A stretch of 64,000 bases of DNA from Chloroflexota bacterium (GCA_004297775.1 SCUE01000012.1:62001-126000), one strand, 5' to 3'; counted from the first letter of the stretch, positions 18,415 to 28,772 are shown. The notes: generated by a model not told the origin, from the sequence alone. A program made the numbers and translations.

Positions 18415-19650
18415 CTACGAAAAGCGGAAGACCGCGTAGAGGTCGTTGCGTGGCTCGACGACGATCGAAAGGCGAAACAGTCCGTTCGCGCTGAACTCAC
18501 GCGGCGCCTGCAAGCGAAGGTCGACCGTCCGGGTCGCCCGTGGCGGAATGATGTTTCGCGGCATCGAATCGGCCGAGCTGTAGGCGAGACGGCCTACCGA
18601 ATCGACGACATAGAAGTCCCGGTTCGTTCCGGTGGGATCATCGAGCGTGGCGCCGACCGGCAGCGGACGATCCGTGAGGTTTTCGGCGCTGATCCTCGTG
18701 GTGACGACGCGTTGGCCGCTTCGGTCCGGTTGGCCGACCGTGATGCCGAGCGCCGTGAATGACCAGATCTTGCCCACTTCCAGGCGCGATTCCTTGCCGT
18801 TCACGCGCGAGCGATCCGATGGCGCGAGCACGTCGGCTGGTGACGCCGTCTCATCGAGGCGGATGCGCGCGCGCACGCCGCCGGCGTCTGCCCCAAAGAG
18901 AGCCATCAGTCCGAACGGCTCGGCGGTCCGGGTCGGCAGGGCGAAGGCGTACGTCAGCCGAATCGCGTCTCCCGGCGCGGAAATGAAGTTGTAGCCACCG
19001 GTTGGATCGCCGTCGGCGCCGACGAAACCGCCGCCGTACTGACGGTCGGCCGCGTCGACCAGGTAGAGGGAGAGCGTCGGTGGATCGCTGCTCTGGATTG
19101 GTTGCCAGTTCGAAGTCAGGTCGGGATTCCAGGTGGCGCGACTTGAGCGGGGTGGTGGATCGATCGTGGCTGGAACGATCAGGGTCGCGGCGCGATCGCC
19201 ATCGTTCTTGACCGTCAAATCGACGAAAACACGGCGACCGCCGTCGGCGAGCGACTCGCTCCGCGTGTCGTTGACCATCAACCGCCATTGCCGAGCGGCG
19301 ATGATCTCTCCCCGCCGCGCCGCGATGTCGCCGCTGGCAGTCGTCGGCGTAGGTGGACGGGGCGCCAGCCGGGCGGGTGCTGGCTCGGTATCGCGTGGCG
19401 CCCCGGGCACGAATGCCGCCGGTGGCGCCTCGGAGGGGGGATTCGGCGAGTCTTCGTCGGACAAACGTGGCGGCGCGCTGGTTGCGACACCCGTGAACGA
19501 ACCGCGCGTATACAGCGCCAGTGGCACGGCGAGTCCGCTTGCGCTGATCAACCACAGGATGCTTCCGAGCGCGACGGCCAGGGCGAGTGTCGTACCGCCC
19601 CAGAACCAGGCCCAACCAGAGCCCTTGCGCGCCGGACTTGTCGACGTCAT
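18415..19650 (-). CDS. Membrane-anchored extracytoplasmic protein with Ig-like domains
   Basis: 411 residues. A single membrane anchor lies at about residues 12-35, followed by a Pro/Ala/Ser-rich linker (to about 110) and two beta-sandwich-like regions: about 118-275 (VFVDLTVKNDGDRAATLIVPA, NFISAPGDAIRLTYAF) and about 300-411 (VTTRISAENLTDRPLPVGA, RTVDLRLQAPREF). The pattern resembles DUF4352/CARDB-like extracellular domains. No catalytic motif. A TAGCAT -10 on the minus strand (19660-19665) ends 9 nt before the ATG. Its stop lies 7 bp beyond that of the DppC-type gene. Confidence 0.7.
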   Translation of the reverse strand: MTSTSPARKGSGWAWFWGGTTLALAVALGSILWLISASGLAVPLALYTRGSFTGVATSAPPRLSDEDSPNPPSEAPPAAFVPGAPRDTEPAPARLAPRPPTPTTASGDIAARRGEIIAARQWRLMVNDTRSESLADGGRRVFVDLTVKNDGDRAATLIVPATIDPPPRSSRATWNPDLTSNWQPIQSSDPPTLSLYLVDAADRQYGGGFVGADGDPTGGYNFISAPGDAIRLTYAFALPTRTAEPFGLMALFGADAGGVRARIRLDETASPADVLAPSDRSRVNGKESRLEVGKIWSFTALGITVGQPDRSGQRVVTTRISAENLTDRPLPVGATLDDPTGTNRDFYVVDSVGRLAYSSADSMPRNIIPPRATRTVDLRLQAPREFSANGLFRLSIVVEPRNDLYAVFRFS

Positions 19651-19691
19651 TGTCAGTCGATGCTAGTCACGCCATTCCGCGATGGGCAAGT

Positions 19692-19722
19692 TAGACTTAC
19701 CGAACAACAGCATTTTCGGAGA
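19692..19722 (+). promoter_or_regulatory. fumC promoter and ribosome-binding site
   Basis: TAGACT (19692-19697) is a good -10 box; GGAGA (19718-19722) is the ribosome site 6 nt before the ATG at 19729. Predicted leader about 25 nt. The -35 region shows no good match. Confidence 0.55.
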
Positions 19723-19728
19723 CGGCGA

Positions 19729-21141
<1,413 letters not shown>

Positions 21142-21235
21142 CTCGCGCGCACCCGCGCGGGCAGACGCGACGAGACTTACTCGCTCCGCGGTGCCGTGGG
21201 CGGCGTCGGCAGCGATGCCAATGAATGCGCCGCAA

Positions 21236-21682
21236 TCACGTCGGCGGAGACTCGGTGGGCCCTGAACGCTGGCGCTCCTGCGCCGAGGCTTGCTCGCGAA
21301 TGTAGGCTGTGAAATTAACCGTCCGCGGCGTGCCGCCGCTGTCGACGCGCACCTTCATGAATTCGTGGTCGTCGGCATCCTCGCATGGGTCGTCTGGGTC
21401 GCCCCAGCACTCCTCGCATCGCACCGCGTCGCAACTCATACAGAGCGCGTACGGGCGCGACACAAAGACTTTGCCGTCGCGATGTCGAACCTCGACCACG
21501 GTGCGGCAGAGGCCGCAGCGTGTGTTCGCCACGACCTCCGAGCGAGTAACGCTGTTCGCTTGACTCTCGGACATCTCTCCCTCGGCCGACTCTCCGTCGG
21601 CAGGGAACTCTTTGACTTCACGCGCCTCAGCCCACTGCTGTCGGCTTCCCCGCGTACGGATTCTTTGCTTCCCGCGTGCCAT
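21236..21682 (-). CDS. Cysteine-rich (zinc-ribbon-like) protein
   Basis: 148 residues from the ATG at 21682, preceded by AAGAAGAG as a possible ribosome site; a TTG at 21709 would add nine residues. The basic, disordered N-terminus (about 55 residues) is followed by a Cys cluster: CGLC, CMSC, CEEC, then a single Cys in DDPCEDADDHEF, compatible with one or two zinc sites. The tail is short and polar. Function unknown; a nucleic-acid or protein-binding zinc ribbon is plausible. A perfect TATAAT -10 on the minus strand (21726-21731) suggests good expression. Confidence 0.65.
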   Translation of the reverse strand: MARGKQRIRTRGSRQQWAEAREVKEFPADGESAEGEMSESQANSVTRSEVVANTRCGLCRTVVEVRHRDGKVFVSRPYALCMSCDAVRCEECWGDPDDPCEDADDHEFMKVRVDSGGTPRTVNFTAYIREQASAQERQRSGPTESPPT

Positions 21683-21725
21683 CGCTCTTCTTGGCGGTCC
21701 CGACGCCAACAGGTGATTCGATTCG

Positions 21726-21792
21726 ATTATACCCGCTCGCGGACGAAGCGGTCAGACCGGGCCGGCCAGCACGAACCAATGCGTTTACGCAT
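21726..21792. promoter_or_regulatory. Promoter for the zinc-ribbon gene and a nearby inverted repeat
   Basis: The minus-strand -10 is TATAAT (21726-21731). About 50 bp further upstream, in the divergent gap, AATGCG-TTTA-CGCATT (21778-21793) is a perfect 6-bp inverted repeat that could bind a dimeric regulator of either this gene or the plus-strand gene at 21838. Confidence 0.45.
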
Positions 21793-21837
21793 TTCACACG
21801 CTCGGACTCGCACTCCATAGCGTTGACGTAACAGCGC

Positions 21838-23067
21838 GTGCGCACAATTCCAATCGTGGCGAGGACTCTCGCGCTGGCGGTGGTGGCGTGGCTGCTAGTA
21901 GTGGGATGCTCGGTCGCCTCCGCCCAGGCACCCCGACGATTGTTCGTTCCGCTCGCCTATCGGAGCGCGTCAGAGGGGTTGATAGTCACGTCCGCGGCGG
22001 CGCAACTCGCGTTGACTCCACTCGAGTTCCGACAGGCCGCCGGGCATGCCGGCTTTCAGGACCTGACCGTATCCGGCGCAATCGAGGAGGCGGTGCTCGT
22101 CGCCGACTGCGCGGACCCGGACGCGTCGCGGGCACGACTGCGTGGCCTTGGATTTCAGACGGCGTATCGCTCTGTCTTGCGCGGTGAGAGCACCGCGACC
22201 GTGTCGCGGGCAGAGCACATCGTGGCGACGTACGGCAGCGCCGGCAGCGCACATTACGTCGCTCAAGAGATGGCCACCTGTCCGGGATTGCCGTGGCAGG
22301 CGGTCGGCATCGAGCCGGTCGGCCAGGAGACCCGGGCGTGGATCTCGGTCGCGTCCGGCGCGACGACCGGCGCCTACCGGCTGTTATTCATCGAGCGCGA
22401 TTCAGTCCAGCGGATCGACGTGACCGCGACGGTCGGTGGGGGCCTCGATGCGCTGATCGCGCTCGGACGAATCGCCGCGACGAAGGCAAATCCGGCGACT
22501 CCGACGCCATTGGCGTCGGCGACCGTCACCGCGTCGCCAACCGCCACGCCAACGGTCTCTCCGACATCGACGACGACGGCGACGGCGACCGCGACGCCGC
22601 CTCCTGGGATAGATGTCGCAGCTGGTCGTGGAGCCAGCGCATTGTCGCCACCTGCACCCGGTCATCCGGCTGGCGATGCGGTGGATCTCCTAGGAGGCGG
22701 GCAGACCGGACAGGACGCCGCCACCTTCTGGCTCGCGGCTTCTCCGGCTAGTGCCACGACCAACCAACTGATTCGCGTCGCACTCGAGCAGGCTCGGACC
22801 GTTTCGGCCGTCCAAGTACGACTGGCCCTGCCGACATCCGGAACAGTCGCGGCGCGCATTGACCTTCGGGATTTCTTCGGAACGACGATCCTATCCAGCA
22901 TCACGCTCGTGAATGGAACGGCGGTGGACGATCAAGCGTTTGGTTTCGTCTACGGGACGCCCGTTCCAAATGTCCGGAACGTCGATATCGTCTTCACCGA
23001 TAGTCCGGCCGGCGTGGCACCCGGCTTGCGTACGCTCGGCGTATACGCACCCACGCCGACGGCTTGA
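21838..23067 (+). CDS. Secreted protein with Thr/Pro/Ser linker and discoidin-like C-terminal domain
   Basis: 409 residues from a GTG start, with a hydrophobic signal segment containing a possible lipobox Cys (VAWLLVVGCSVASA). Residues about 50-215 form a globular domain with Cys residues (LVADCADPDASR, MATCPGLPW). A 50-residue low-complexity linker of Thr/Pro/Ala (PTPLASATVTASPTATP...) follows, then a C-terminal domain of about 140 residues (ATFWLAASPASATTNQLIRVAL...) that resembles an F5/8-type (discoidin) beta-sandwich used to bind carbohydrates or surfaces. No catalytic residues seen. Likely surface-exposed. Confidence 0.7.
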   Translation: MRTIPIVARTLALAVVAWLLVVGCSVASAQAPRRLFVPLAYRSASEGLIVTSAAAQLALTPLEFRQAAGHAGFQDLTVSGAIEEAVLVADCADPDASRARLRGLGFQTAYRSVLRGESTATVSRAEHIVATYGSAGSAHYVAQEMATCPGLPWQAVGIEPVGQETRAWISVASGATTGAYRLLFIERDSVQRIDVTATVGGGLDALIALGRIAATKANPATPTPLASATVTASPTATPTVSPTSTTTATATATPPPGIDVAAGRGASALSPPAPGHPAGDAVDLLGGGQTGQDAATFWLAASPASATTNQLIRVALEQARTVSAVQVRLALPTSGTVAARIDLRDFFGTTILSSITLVNGTAVDDQAFGFVYGTPVPNVRNVDIVFTDSPAGVAPGLRTLGVYAPTPTA

Positions 23068-23170
23068 GTCGTCCTGCCTGGTCCTGTTGAGCAAGGCTGT
23101 GGAGCGTGCGCGTTCGGCGTCTACGCACGCCCCAGCATTCACGACCAGCGGAGGAGCCGCACCGGCCAGG

Positions 23171-23392
23171 TCAGGCCGCGACGCGCGCCCGCAACTCGGC
23201 CCGCCGCTCCGGGGAGAGACCGGCCCAGAACGCGGCGAACGACACACGCATGTCGGTTTCCAGGCGCGCACCGCGGGACATCACGACCGGCGCCGCCAGG
23301 CTCGCGCCCGGAGCGCGTCTGCGCACCCCGTGCGACCGCGACGTCACTGGAACCGTCTCGCCGTCAAACAACGTCATCTGCCGCGCATCCAT
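23171..23392 (-). CDS. Small protein with a putative SOS-type promoter
   Basis: 73 residues, ATG at 23392, beginning MDARQMTLFDGETVPVTS and ending with a short helix (SPERRAELRARVAA). No domain recognised. I regard it as real because of its upstream region: on the minus strand TTGACA (23450-23455), a 17-bp spacer and TATTCT (23427-23432), with GGCGGAGC just before the ATG. The spacer is occupied by a LexA-like box, so the gene is probably damage-inducible. The basic middle (RSHGVRRRAPG) could bind nucleic acid. Confidence 0.6.
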   Translation of the reverse strand: MDARQMTLFDGETVPVTSRSHGVRRRAPGASLAAPVVMSRGARLETDMRVSFAAFWAGLSPERRAELRARVAA

Positions 23393-23426
23393 TGCTCCGC
23401 CTATAGAACATAAGTGCTATGCGCAA

Positions 23427-23477
23427 AGAATAGAACGCACGTTCGGTCTTGTCAATACGCGCCGCGCGCATTAGTCT
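23427..23477. promoter_or_regulatory. Divergent promoters with overlapping -35 boxes and a LexA/SOS-type operator
   Basis: Minus promoter: TTGACA (23450-23455), 17 bp, TATTCT (23427-23432). Plus promoter: TTGTCA (23449-23454), 17 bp, TAGTCT (23472-23477), with the GTG start 8 nt later. The two -35 boxes coincide, so the promoters compete. CGAACGTGCGTTCT (minus strand, 23432-23445) matches the Gram-positive SOS box CGAACRNRYGTTYG at 13 of 14 positions and fills the minus spacer exactly. Confidence 0.65.
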
Positions 23478-23485
23478 GCGCGCTC

Positions 23486-24742
23486 GTGGCACGAGCGCGA
23501 ATCGGCCTGGTCGGATGCGGTGCGATGGGACGCCGTCACATCGCCGGTTACGCCGAGTTGCGCCGGCTCGAGCACGCCAATATCGAAGTCGTCGGGTTGT
23601 GCGACCTGGACGAAAACGCGGCCGAGGAGCTGGCGGAGGAGACGCGCGTTCTGACCGGGTCACGCCCGCGCGTGTTCCGGTCGATCGCGACCATGGCGGA
23701 GTCGATCGACGGCCTCGTTGGGATCGACATAACGACCGATATCAAGTCCCACCATCGTGTGGCGATCGAATGCCTGGATCGGGGTCTATACGTCCAGGTC
23801 GAGAAGCCTCTCGCGATCACGATGCGCGCGGCGACGCTCATGGCGCGGGCGGCACGCCGGAACGAGCGTGCGCTGATCGTTGCCGACAATTTCCGCCGCG
23901 ACCCGATGAATCGCCTGGCCCGCGCGTTGATCGATGACGGTGCGATCGGCGCTCCGCATATGTGCATCGATATTTCGGCTCGCGGTGGCGATCGCGTCGT
24001 CGGATCCGCATGGCGTCACGATCGACTCAGCGGAGGAGTGACCCTCGATCTTGGTATTCACGCGGCGTCGATCCTTCGCTATCTCCTCGGCGACGTCGAA
24101 TCGGTGGTGGGAATCACCCGGCTGCTCCGACCGGTGAGACGCCGACCAGACGATGGTCGCGAGCTTGGCCGGCGCCGCGCGAGAGGCCAGATCACCGCCA
24201 CGGCCGACGACGCGCTCTGGGCGCTCCTCCGATTCAAGTCGGGCGCGATCGGCCAATGGTGTCTCAACGCCGGCGCGGCCGGGCTGCCGTTGCGCCAGCG
24301 CATCATTCACGGTGAACGCGGCTCACTGGTCGTCTCGGCGGACGCGACCGGTCGCGCGCCGAGACTCGATCTTCTCAGCGGCCGCAGCATCACCGACGAC
24401 GCGCTCCTCGAGTACGCGCCCAGCTATCGTCTCGATTCCGTCGCGGCCCGTGCGTTCGAACGCGATCGATCGACGAGTTACAGCCTGTCGGCGGTCGAGG
24501 TCGACCGAAAGCTACTCGCGCTCGTGTTACACGAGTTCGGCGACGTCATCGCGGGGAACAGGTTGCCGGAAGTCGGCGTGGACGACGGTCGACGCGATGT
24601 CGCGCTCGTTCTGGCGGTCAGCGAATCGGCGATCCTGAGCGGCTACGTCTCGCTCGATCAGGTCGAGGACGGCTCGGTCGACGCGCACCAGCGTGACCAC
24701 GACGCCGATCTTGGTCTGATCGAGGTGCTCAGCATCGAATAG
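23486..24742 (+). CDS. Gfo/Idh/MocA family NAD(P)-dependent oxidoreductase
   Basis: 418 residues from the GTG at 23486, 8 nt after the TAGTCT -10; the in-frame ATG further upstream lies before the promoter. N-terminal Rossmann fold (IGLVGCGAMGRRH), the family motif VEKPLAI with the catalytic Lys (residues about 105-112), and GGVTLDLGIHAASILRYLLGDV with the His/Asp region of the C-terminal domain. An Arg-rich insertion (RPVRRRPDDGRELGRRRARG) is unusual. Likely oxidises a sugar or inositol derivative; substrate unknown. The sequence does not say whether the SOS-type box affects this gene. Confidence 0.85.
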   Translation: MARARIGLVGCGAMGRRHIAGYAELRRLEHANIEVVGLCDLDENAAEELAEETRVLTGSRPRVFRSIATMAESIDGLVGIDITTDIKSHHRVAIECLDRGLYVQVEKPLAITMRAATLMARAARRNERALIVADNFRRDPMNRLARALIDDGAIGAPHMCIDISARGGDRVVGSAWRHDRLSGGVTLDLGIHAASILRYLLGDVESVVGITRLLRPVRRRPDDGRELGRRRARGQITATADDALWALLRFKSGAIGQWCLNAGAAGLPLRQRIIHGERGSLVVSADATGRAPRLDLLSGRSITDDALLEYAPSYRLDSVAARAFERDRSTSYSLSAVEVDRKLLALVLHEFGDVIAGNRLPEVGVDDGRRDVALVLAVSESAILSGYVSLDQVEDGSVDAHQRDHDADLGLIEVLSIE

Positions 24743-24849
24743 CGCGATCCGCGCCCGGACGCGTTTCGCGGCGTCCTATGTGAATGAAACGTTGGTCGCG
24801 CCTAACGATTAGCTTGTGCAACTACAGGGCCGGCTGGTAGATTCCGCCG

Positions 24850-26616
24850 GTGCGGACGCTCGTCCGAATTACTTCGTACCTCATACCGCACTGGTGGGCG
24901 GCTGCTCTGGTCGCGACACTCCTTGGCGCGATCACCGCGCTGCGGATGGCTCCGGCCCGCTTGACCCAGATCGTCATCGATGAGGTCATTCCGGGCAGCG
25001 ATTGGTGGCGACTGGCTCTTCTGGTGGTCGCCGTGTTCGCTTCGGCCGGGATCCTGAATGCGCTGATGTCCTGGCAGACCTATGTCGGCCAGATGATGGG
25101 TCAAAGGATCCTGCTCGATTTGCGATCGGACGTGTACCGGCATCTGCAATCGCAGTCGATGAGCTTCTTCGACGAGAACCAGACCGGCCAATTGATGTCG
25201 CGCGTTACCAACGACGTCGGCATGGTGCAGTTCTTCGTCACCGGCGCGCTCATTCAGGCAGTGAACTTCATCCTGATGGTCGCGCTCAACATCTGGGCGA
25301 TGTGGGCGATCAGCGGCTCGCTGACGCTACTCACGGTTTCGGTCGCACCCTTGATCGTGCTGATCCAATTGCAGGCGTCGAGTGCGATGCCGATGTGGCG
25401 GATGATTCAGCAGCGCATGGCGAGTCTCAGCACGATCCTGCAGGAGAACATCGCCGCGATCAAGCTCGTCAAGGCGTTCACGCGCGAGGTTCACGAGGCG
25501 GAACGATTCAATTTGGTCCTGCGGGACGTCCGCGACATGCGGCTCAAGACGAGCCGACTGATGCAGGGCTTCATGCAGGCGATGATGCTGTCGACGATGC
25601 TGAGTCAGGGCCTCGCACTCTGCTACGGCGCCCTGCTGGTGATCGATGGGTCGATCACGATCGGCCAACTTTTCGCCTTCCAGAGTTACGCGATGTTGCT
25701 CTGGATGCCCACGCAGCAGCTCGGGTTCATCAACATGATGAGCCAGCAGGCGATCGCGGGCGGCGAACGCATCTTTGAGATCATCGATACGCCGCTCGAC
25801 GTCGCCGAGAAGAAGGACGCGATCGATCTCGCGTCCATGCGCGGCCACGTCCGATTCGAGGGCGTGTCATTCGCCTACGGTAAGGCCGGCCCACTCCTTC
25901 GGGACATCTCGTTCGAAGTGGCGCCGGGACGGACACTCGCGATCGTTGGACCGTCCGGGTCGGGCAAGAGCACGGTCATCAATCTGATTCCGCGGTTCTA
26001 CGACGCGACGGCCGGCCGTGTCACGATCGACGGTCACGATGTGCGCGACCTCACGTTGGAGTCACTTCGGTCGCGCACCGGAATGGTCATGCAGGAGACG
26101 TTCCTCTTCAACATGACGATCCGGGAGAACATCAAGTACGGCCGCGCCAATGCGAGCGATGAAGAGTTGTTCGCCGCGGCGCGAGCGGCGAACGCGCACG
26201 ATTTCATTGTCGAGATGCCAGAGGGCTACGACACAATGATCGGCGAGAAGGGCGTCCGCCTCTCTGGCGGGCAGCGTCAGCGCATCGCGATCGCGCGTGC
26301 GATCGTGGTCGATCCGCGCATTCTGATTCTCGATGAGGCGACATCGGCGGTCGACACGCGTACCGACTATCTCATTCAGGAAGCGCTCGATCGCCTGATG
26401 CGCGGACGCACGACCTTCGTCATCGCCCACCGCCTGACAACGGCGCAGCGAGCCGACGAGATCCTCGTGCTAGTGGACGGTCGGGTCGCCGCGCGCGGGC
26501 GGCACGATGAACTCCTACTCTCGAGCCCACATTACCGTTCGGTTTACGAAACGCAACTGCGTCCCACCGCCACGACGACGCAGTCCGAAACCGTCCCCGT
26601 CGCCGCCGGAGGGTAG
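24850..26616 (+). CDS. ABC exporter half-transporter (subunit 1 of a heterodimer)
   Basis: 588 residues, GTG at 24850 with TAGATT (24838-24843) ending 6 nt upstream. Six-span type I exporter membrane domain (residues about 1-310) followed by the ATPase domain: Walker A GPSGSGKST, Q-loop VMQETFLF, signature LSGGQRQR, Walker B ILILDEATSAVD with catalytic Glu, H-loop IAHRLTT. Exports lipids, drugs or peptides; substrate not deducible. The second half-transporter begins 5 bp after this stop, so the pair probably assembles as a heterodimer like BmrCD or TM287/288. Confidence 0.93.
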   Translation: MRTLVRITSYLIPHWWAAALVATLLGAITALRMAPARLTQIVIDEVIPGSDWWRLALLVVAVFASAGILNALMSWQTYVGQMMGQRILLDLRSDVYRHLQSQSMSFFDENQTGQLMSRVTNDVGMVQFFVTGALIQAVNFILMVALNIWAMWAISGSLTLLTVSVAPLIVLIQLQASSAMPMWRMIQQRMASLSTILQENIAAIKLVKAFTREVHEAERFNLVLRDVRDMRLKTSRLMQGFMQAMMLSTMLSQGLALCYGALLVIDGSITIGQLFAFQSYAMLLWMPTQQLGFINMMSQQAIAGGERIFEIIDTPLDVAEKKDAIDLASMRGHVRFEGVSFAYGKAGPLLRDISFEVAPGRTLAIVGPSGSGKSTVINLIPRFYDATAGRVTIDGHDVRDLTLESLRSRTGMVMQETFLFNMTIRENIKYGRANASDEELFAAARAANAHDFIVEMPEGYDTMIGEKGVRLSGGQRQRIAIARAIVVDPRILILDEATSAVDTRTDYLIQEALDRLMRGRTTFVIAHRLTTAQRADEILVLVDGRVAARGRHDELLLSSPHYRSVYETQLRPTATTTQSETVPVAAGG

Positions 26617-26620
26617 ACCG

Positions 26621-28438
26621 GTGGCGAACATGTGGGCATTCGGCGCTACCGACGAGATTCGCATCGCCGATCCTCGCGGCACGCTGCTTCGCCTCTGGAG
26701 CTACCTGGATGCCCATCGCGCCACCCTGGTCGGAGCGGCGGTGTCGATCCTGGTCGTTTCCGGCCTCTCAATGATCCCACCGTGGTTGGCGAAACACGTC
26801 ATCGACGACATCATTCCGCGCTCCGAGAACGCCGGAACCAAGCTCGCACAGATCGGCGTCGCCCTGGCGATGGTCCACATCGCACGCGCGGTCCTGACCT
26901 ACGTGAACCGGTATGCGATCGCGGTTGTCGGACAGCGCGTCGTCCTGACGATCGGACGCGAGATGTTCGGGCGCCTCGAACGCATGCCCATGCGGTACTT
27001 CGAGCGCCAGGAATCGGGCGTGACCATGTCGCGCCTGGTCAACGACGTCAACGCGCTTCAGCAGGCCTTGATCGGGCCGACCGTGAACGCGGCGGTCGGC
27101 ATCATCGACATGTGCATCTACGTGTTCATCCTGACGAATCTGAACTGGCGGCTCACGCTGATGATCGTGGCGACGGTCCCAGCCCTGATCGTCACGACCC
27201 GTGTGATTTCCGACGTGTTGCGCGTGCGGTATCGGCGCGTGCAGGAGTCGGCCGCGCGGGTAAACGCGGTGCTTCAGGAGAACGTGGCCGGCGTGCGCGT
27301 CGCGCGGGCGTTCGCTCGCGAGCGGACCGAGTTGCAGCGGTTCGAAAGCCAGAATCGGCAGAACATGGGCGCGAACATGGAGGCGGTCCGTGTTCAGGCG
27401 ATTGCCACGCCGACGATGCAGATGATCGCCGCCGCCGGAACGGCGCTTGTGATGTGGTACGGCGCCGCTCAGGTGATGACGAGTCACACGACGATTGGCG
27501 AACTCGTCGCATTCATGACGTACCTCATTGCCTTCTATCAGCCGATTGCGCAGTTCAGCGAGGTCAACAACGTCGCGTCGCAAGCGCTGGCGGCGGCCGA
27601 CCGCATCTTCGGGTTTCTCGACCAGCCGATCGAAGCCGAGAAGCCGGGCGCGGTCGATCTGCCGCCGATTCGCGGGTACGTGCGCTTCGAGGGCGTTTCC
27701 TTCGGCTATCAGGCCGAACAGACGGTTCTCCACGACATTAACTTCGACGTTCAGTCCGGCGAGGTCGTTGCCCTGGTCGGTCACACCGGCTCGGGCAAGA
27801 CGAGTCTCGCCAATCTGGTTGGGCGCTTCTACGATCCGACCGCTGGTCGGGTCACGGTCGATGGTTACGACCTACGCGATGTGACGCTCCATTCGTTGCG
27901 ATCGAGAATGGCGATCGTGTTGCAGGAAACTTTCCTGTTTGCGTCGACGATCCGGGCCAATATCGCCTATGGGCGACTCGATGCGACCGACGCCGAAGTC
28001 GAGCGCGCGGCCAGACTCGCGAATGCCGACGAGTTCATCGAGAAGTTGCCGGATGGATACTCGTTCAACGTCGCCGAAGGTGGATCGCGGCTCTCGCGCG
28101 GTCAGAGGCAGCGCATTGCGCTCGCGCGCGCGATTCTGCGCGACCCGCGAATCCTGATCCTCGACGAGGCGACCTCGGACGTCGATACGGAGACCGAAGT
28201 CCAGATTCAGGCGGCGCTCGATCGCGTCATCGAGGGTCGAACCGTGTTCGTCATCGCGCACCGACTCTCGACGATCCGCAACGCCGACAAGATCGTCGTG
28301 CTCGACCACGGGCGCCTCCTTGAGATCGGTTCGCACCATGAGCTCATTGCGCGTGACGGCGCGTATCGGCAGTTGATCGAGATGCAGTTCGCCCCGGTGC
28401 GAGCCTCGGCCGAACCTGTCTCGGTGCCGGTCGCGTAG
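26621..28438 (+). CDS. ABC exporter half-transporter (subunit 2 of a heterodimer)
   Basis: 605 residues from the GTG at 26621, preceded by GGAGGG at the end of subunit 1; an ATG three codons later is possible. Membrane domain with six spans (about 35-320) and ATPase domain with GHTGSGKTS, VLQETFLF, LSRGQRQR, ILILDEATSDVD and IAHRLST. The signature carries Arg in place of the second Gly, while subunit 1 has the consensus LSGGQ, so the two nucleotide sites are not identical. Its TAG stop is also the first half of the -10 box of the next gene. Confidence 0.93.
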   Translation: MANMWAFGATDEIRIADPRGTLLRLWSYLDAHRATLVGAAVSILVVSGLSMIPPWLAKHVIDDIIPRSENAGTKLAQIGVALAMVHIARAVLTYVNRYAIAVVGQRVVLTIGREMFGRLERMPMRYFERQESGVTMSRLVNDVNALQQALIGPTVNAAVGIIDMCIYVFILTNLNWRLTLMIVATVPALIVTTRVISDVLRVRYRRVQESAARVNAVLQENVAGVRVARAFARERTELQRFESQNRQNMGANMEAVRVQAIATPTMQMIAAAGTALVMWYGAAQVMTSHTTIGELVAFMTYLIAFYQPIAQFSEVNNVASQALAAADRIFGFLDQPIEAEKPGAVDLPPIRGYVRFEGVSFGYQAEQTVLHDINFDVQSGEVVALVGHTGSGKTSLANLVGRFYDPTAGRVTVDGYDLRDVTLHSLRSRMAIVLQETFLFASTIRANIAYGRLDATDAEVERAARLANADEFIEKLPDGYSFNVAEGGSRLSRGQRQRIALARAILRDPRILILDEATSDVDTETEVQIQAALDRVIEGRTVFVIAHRLSTIRNADKIVVLDHGRLLEIGSHHELIARDGAYRQLIEMQFAPVRASAEPVSVPVA

Positions 28439-28441
28439 ACT
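28436..28441 (+). promoter_or_regulatory. khpA -10 box overlapping the upstream stop codon
   Basis: TAGACT; its first three bases are the stop codon of the ABC exporter gene, and it ends 6 nt before the ATG at 28448, giving a leaderless transcript independent of the exporter operon. Confidence 0.6.
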
Positions 28442-28447
28442 AGGCCG

Positions 28448-28747
28448 ATGCGTCCACGCGGCTTTGCGCGCGCGCCGATTGTTCCGGCGGCCGACCAGTT
28501 CTGTCTGAACGTGTCGCGCCTCGTCGTCGGTGATCCGGGGAATCTGCGCGTGTCCAGCGTCGAGGGACCGAATCTCGTCGTGATCGAATTGAGCGCGCCG
28601 CCAGACGATATCGGGCGCCTTGTCGGACGCGATGGCCGCACGATCGGCGCGGTGCGTGTTCTGGCCGATGCGCTGGCGCAACGGCTCGGCAAGCGCGTGA
28701 TCGTCGACGTCCAGCCGGTTCTGCGGAGCAACGGCCCGCACGGCTAG
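28448..28747 (+). CDS. khpA: KH-domain RNA-binding protein (KhpA-like)
   Basis: 99 residues, within the size range of KhpA once its N-terminal extension of about 20 residues is allowed for. The KH GxxG loop is visible in IGRLVGRDGRTIGAVRVL, flanked by the expected strands (LVVIELSAP before, KRVIVDVQP after). KhpA binds RNA, often with KhpB/Jag, and influences cell shape and sporulation-type processes in Gram-positive bacteria. In many genomes it follows rpsP; here it stands alone after an exporter with its own leaderless promoter. Confidence 0.8.
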   Translation: MRPRGFARAPIVPAADQFCLNVSRLVVGDPGNLRVSSVEGPNLVVIELSAPPDDIGRLVGRDGRTIGAVRVLADALAQRLGKRVIVDVQPVLRSNGPHG

Positions 28748-28772
28748 CGCACCGGAGCGAGGATCGCTCGGC

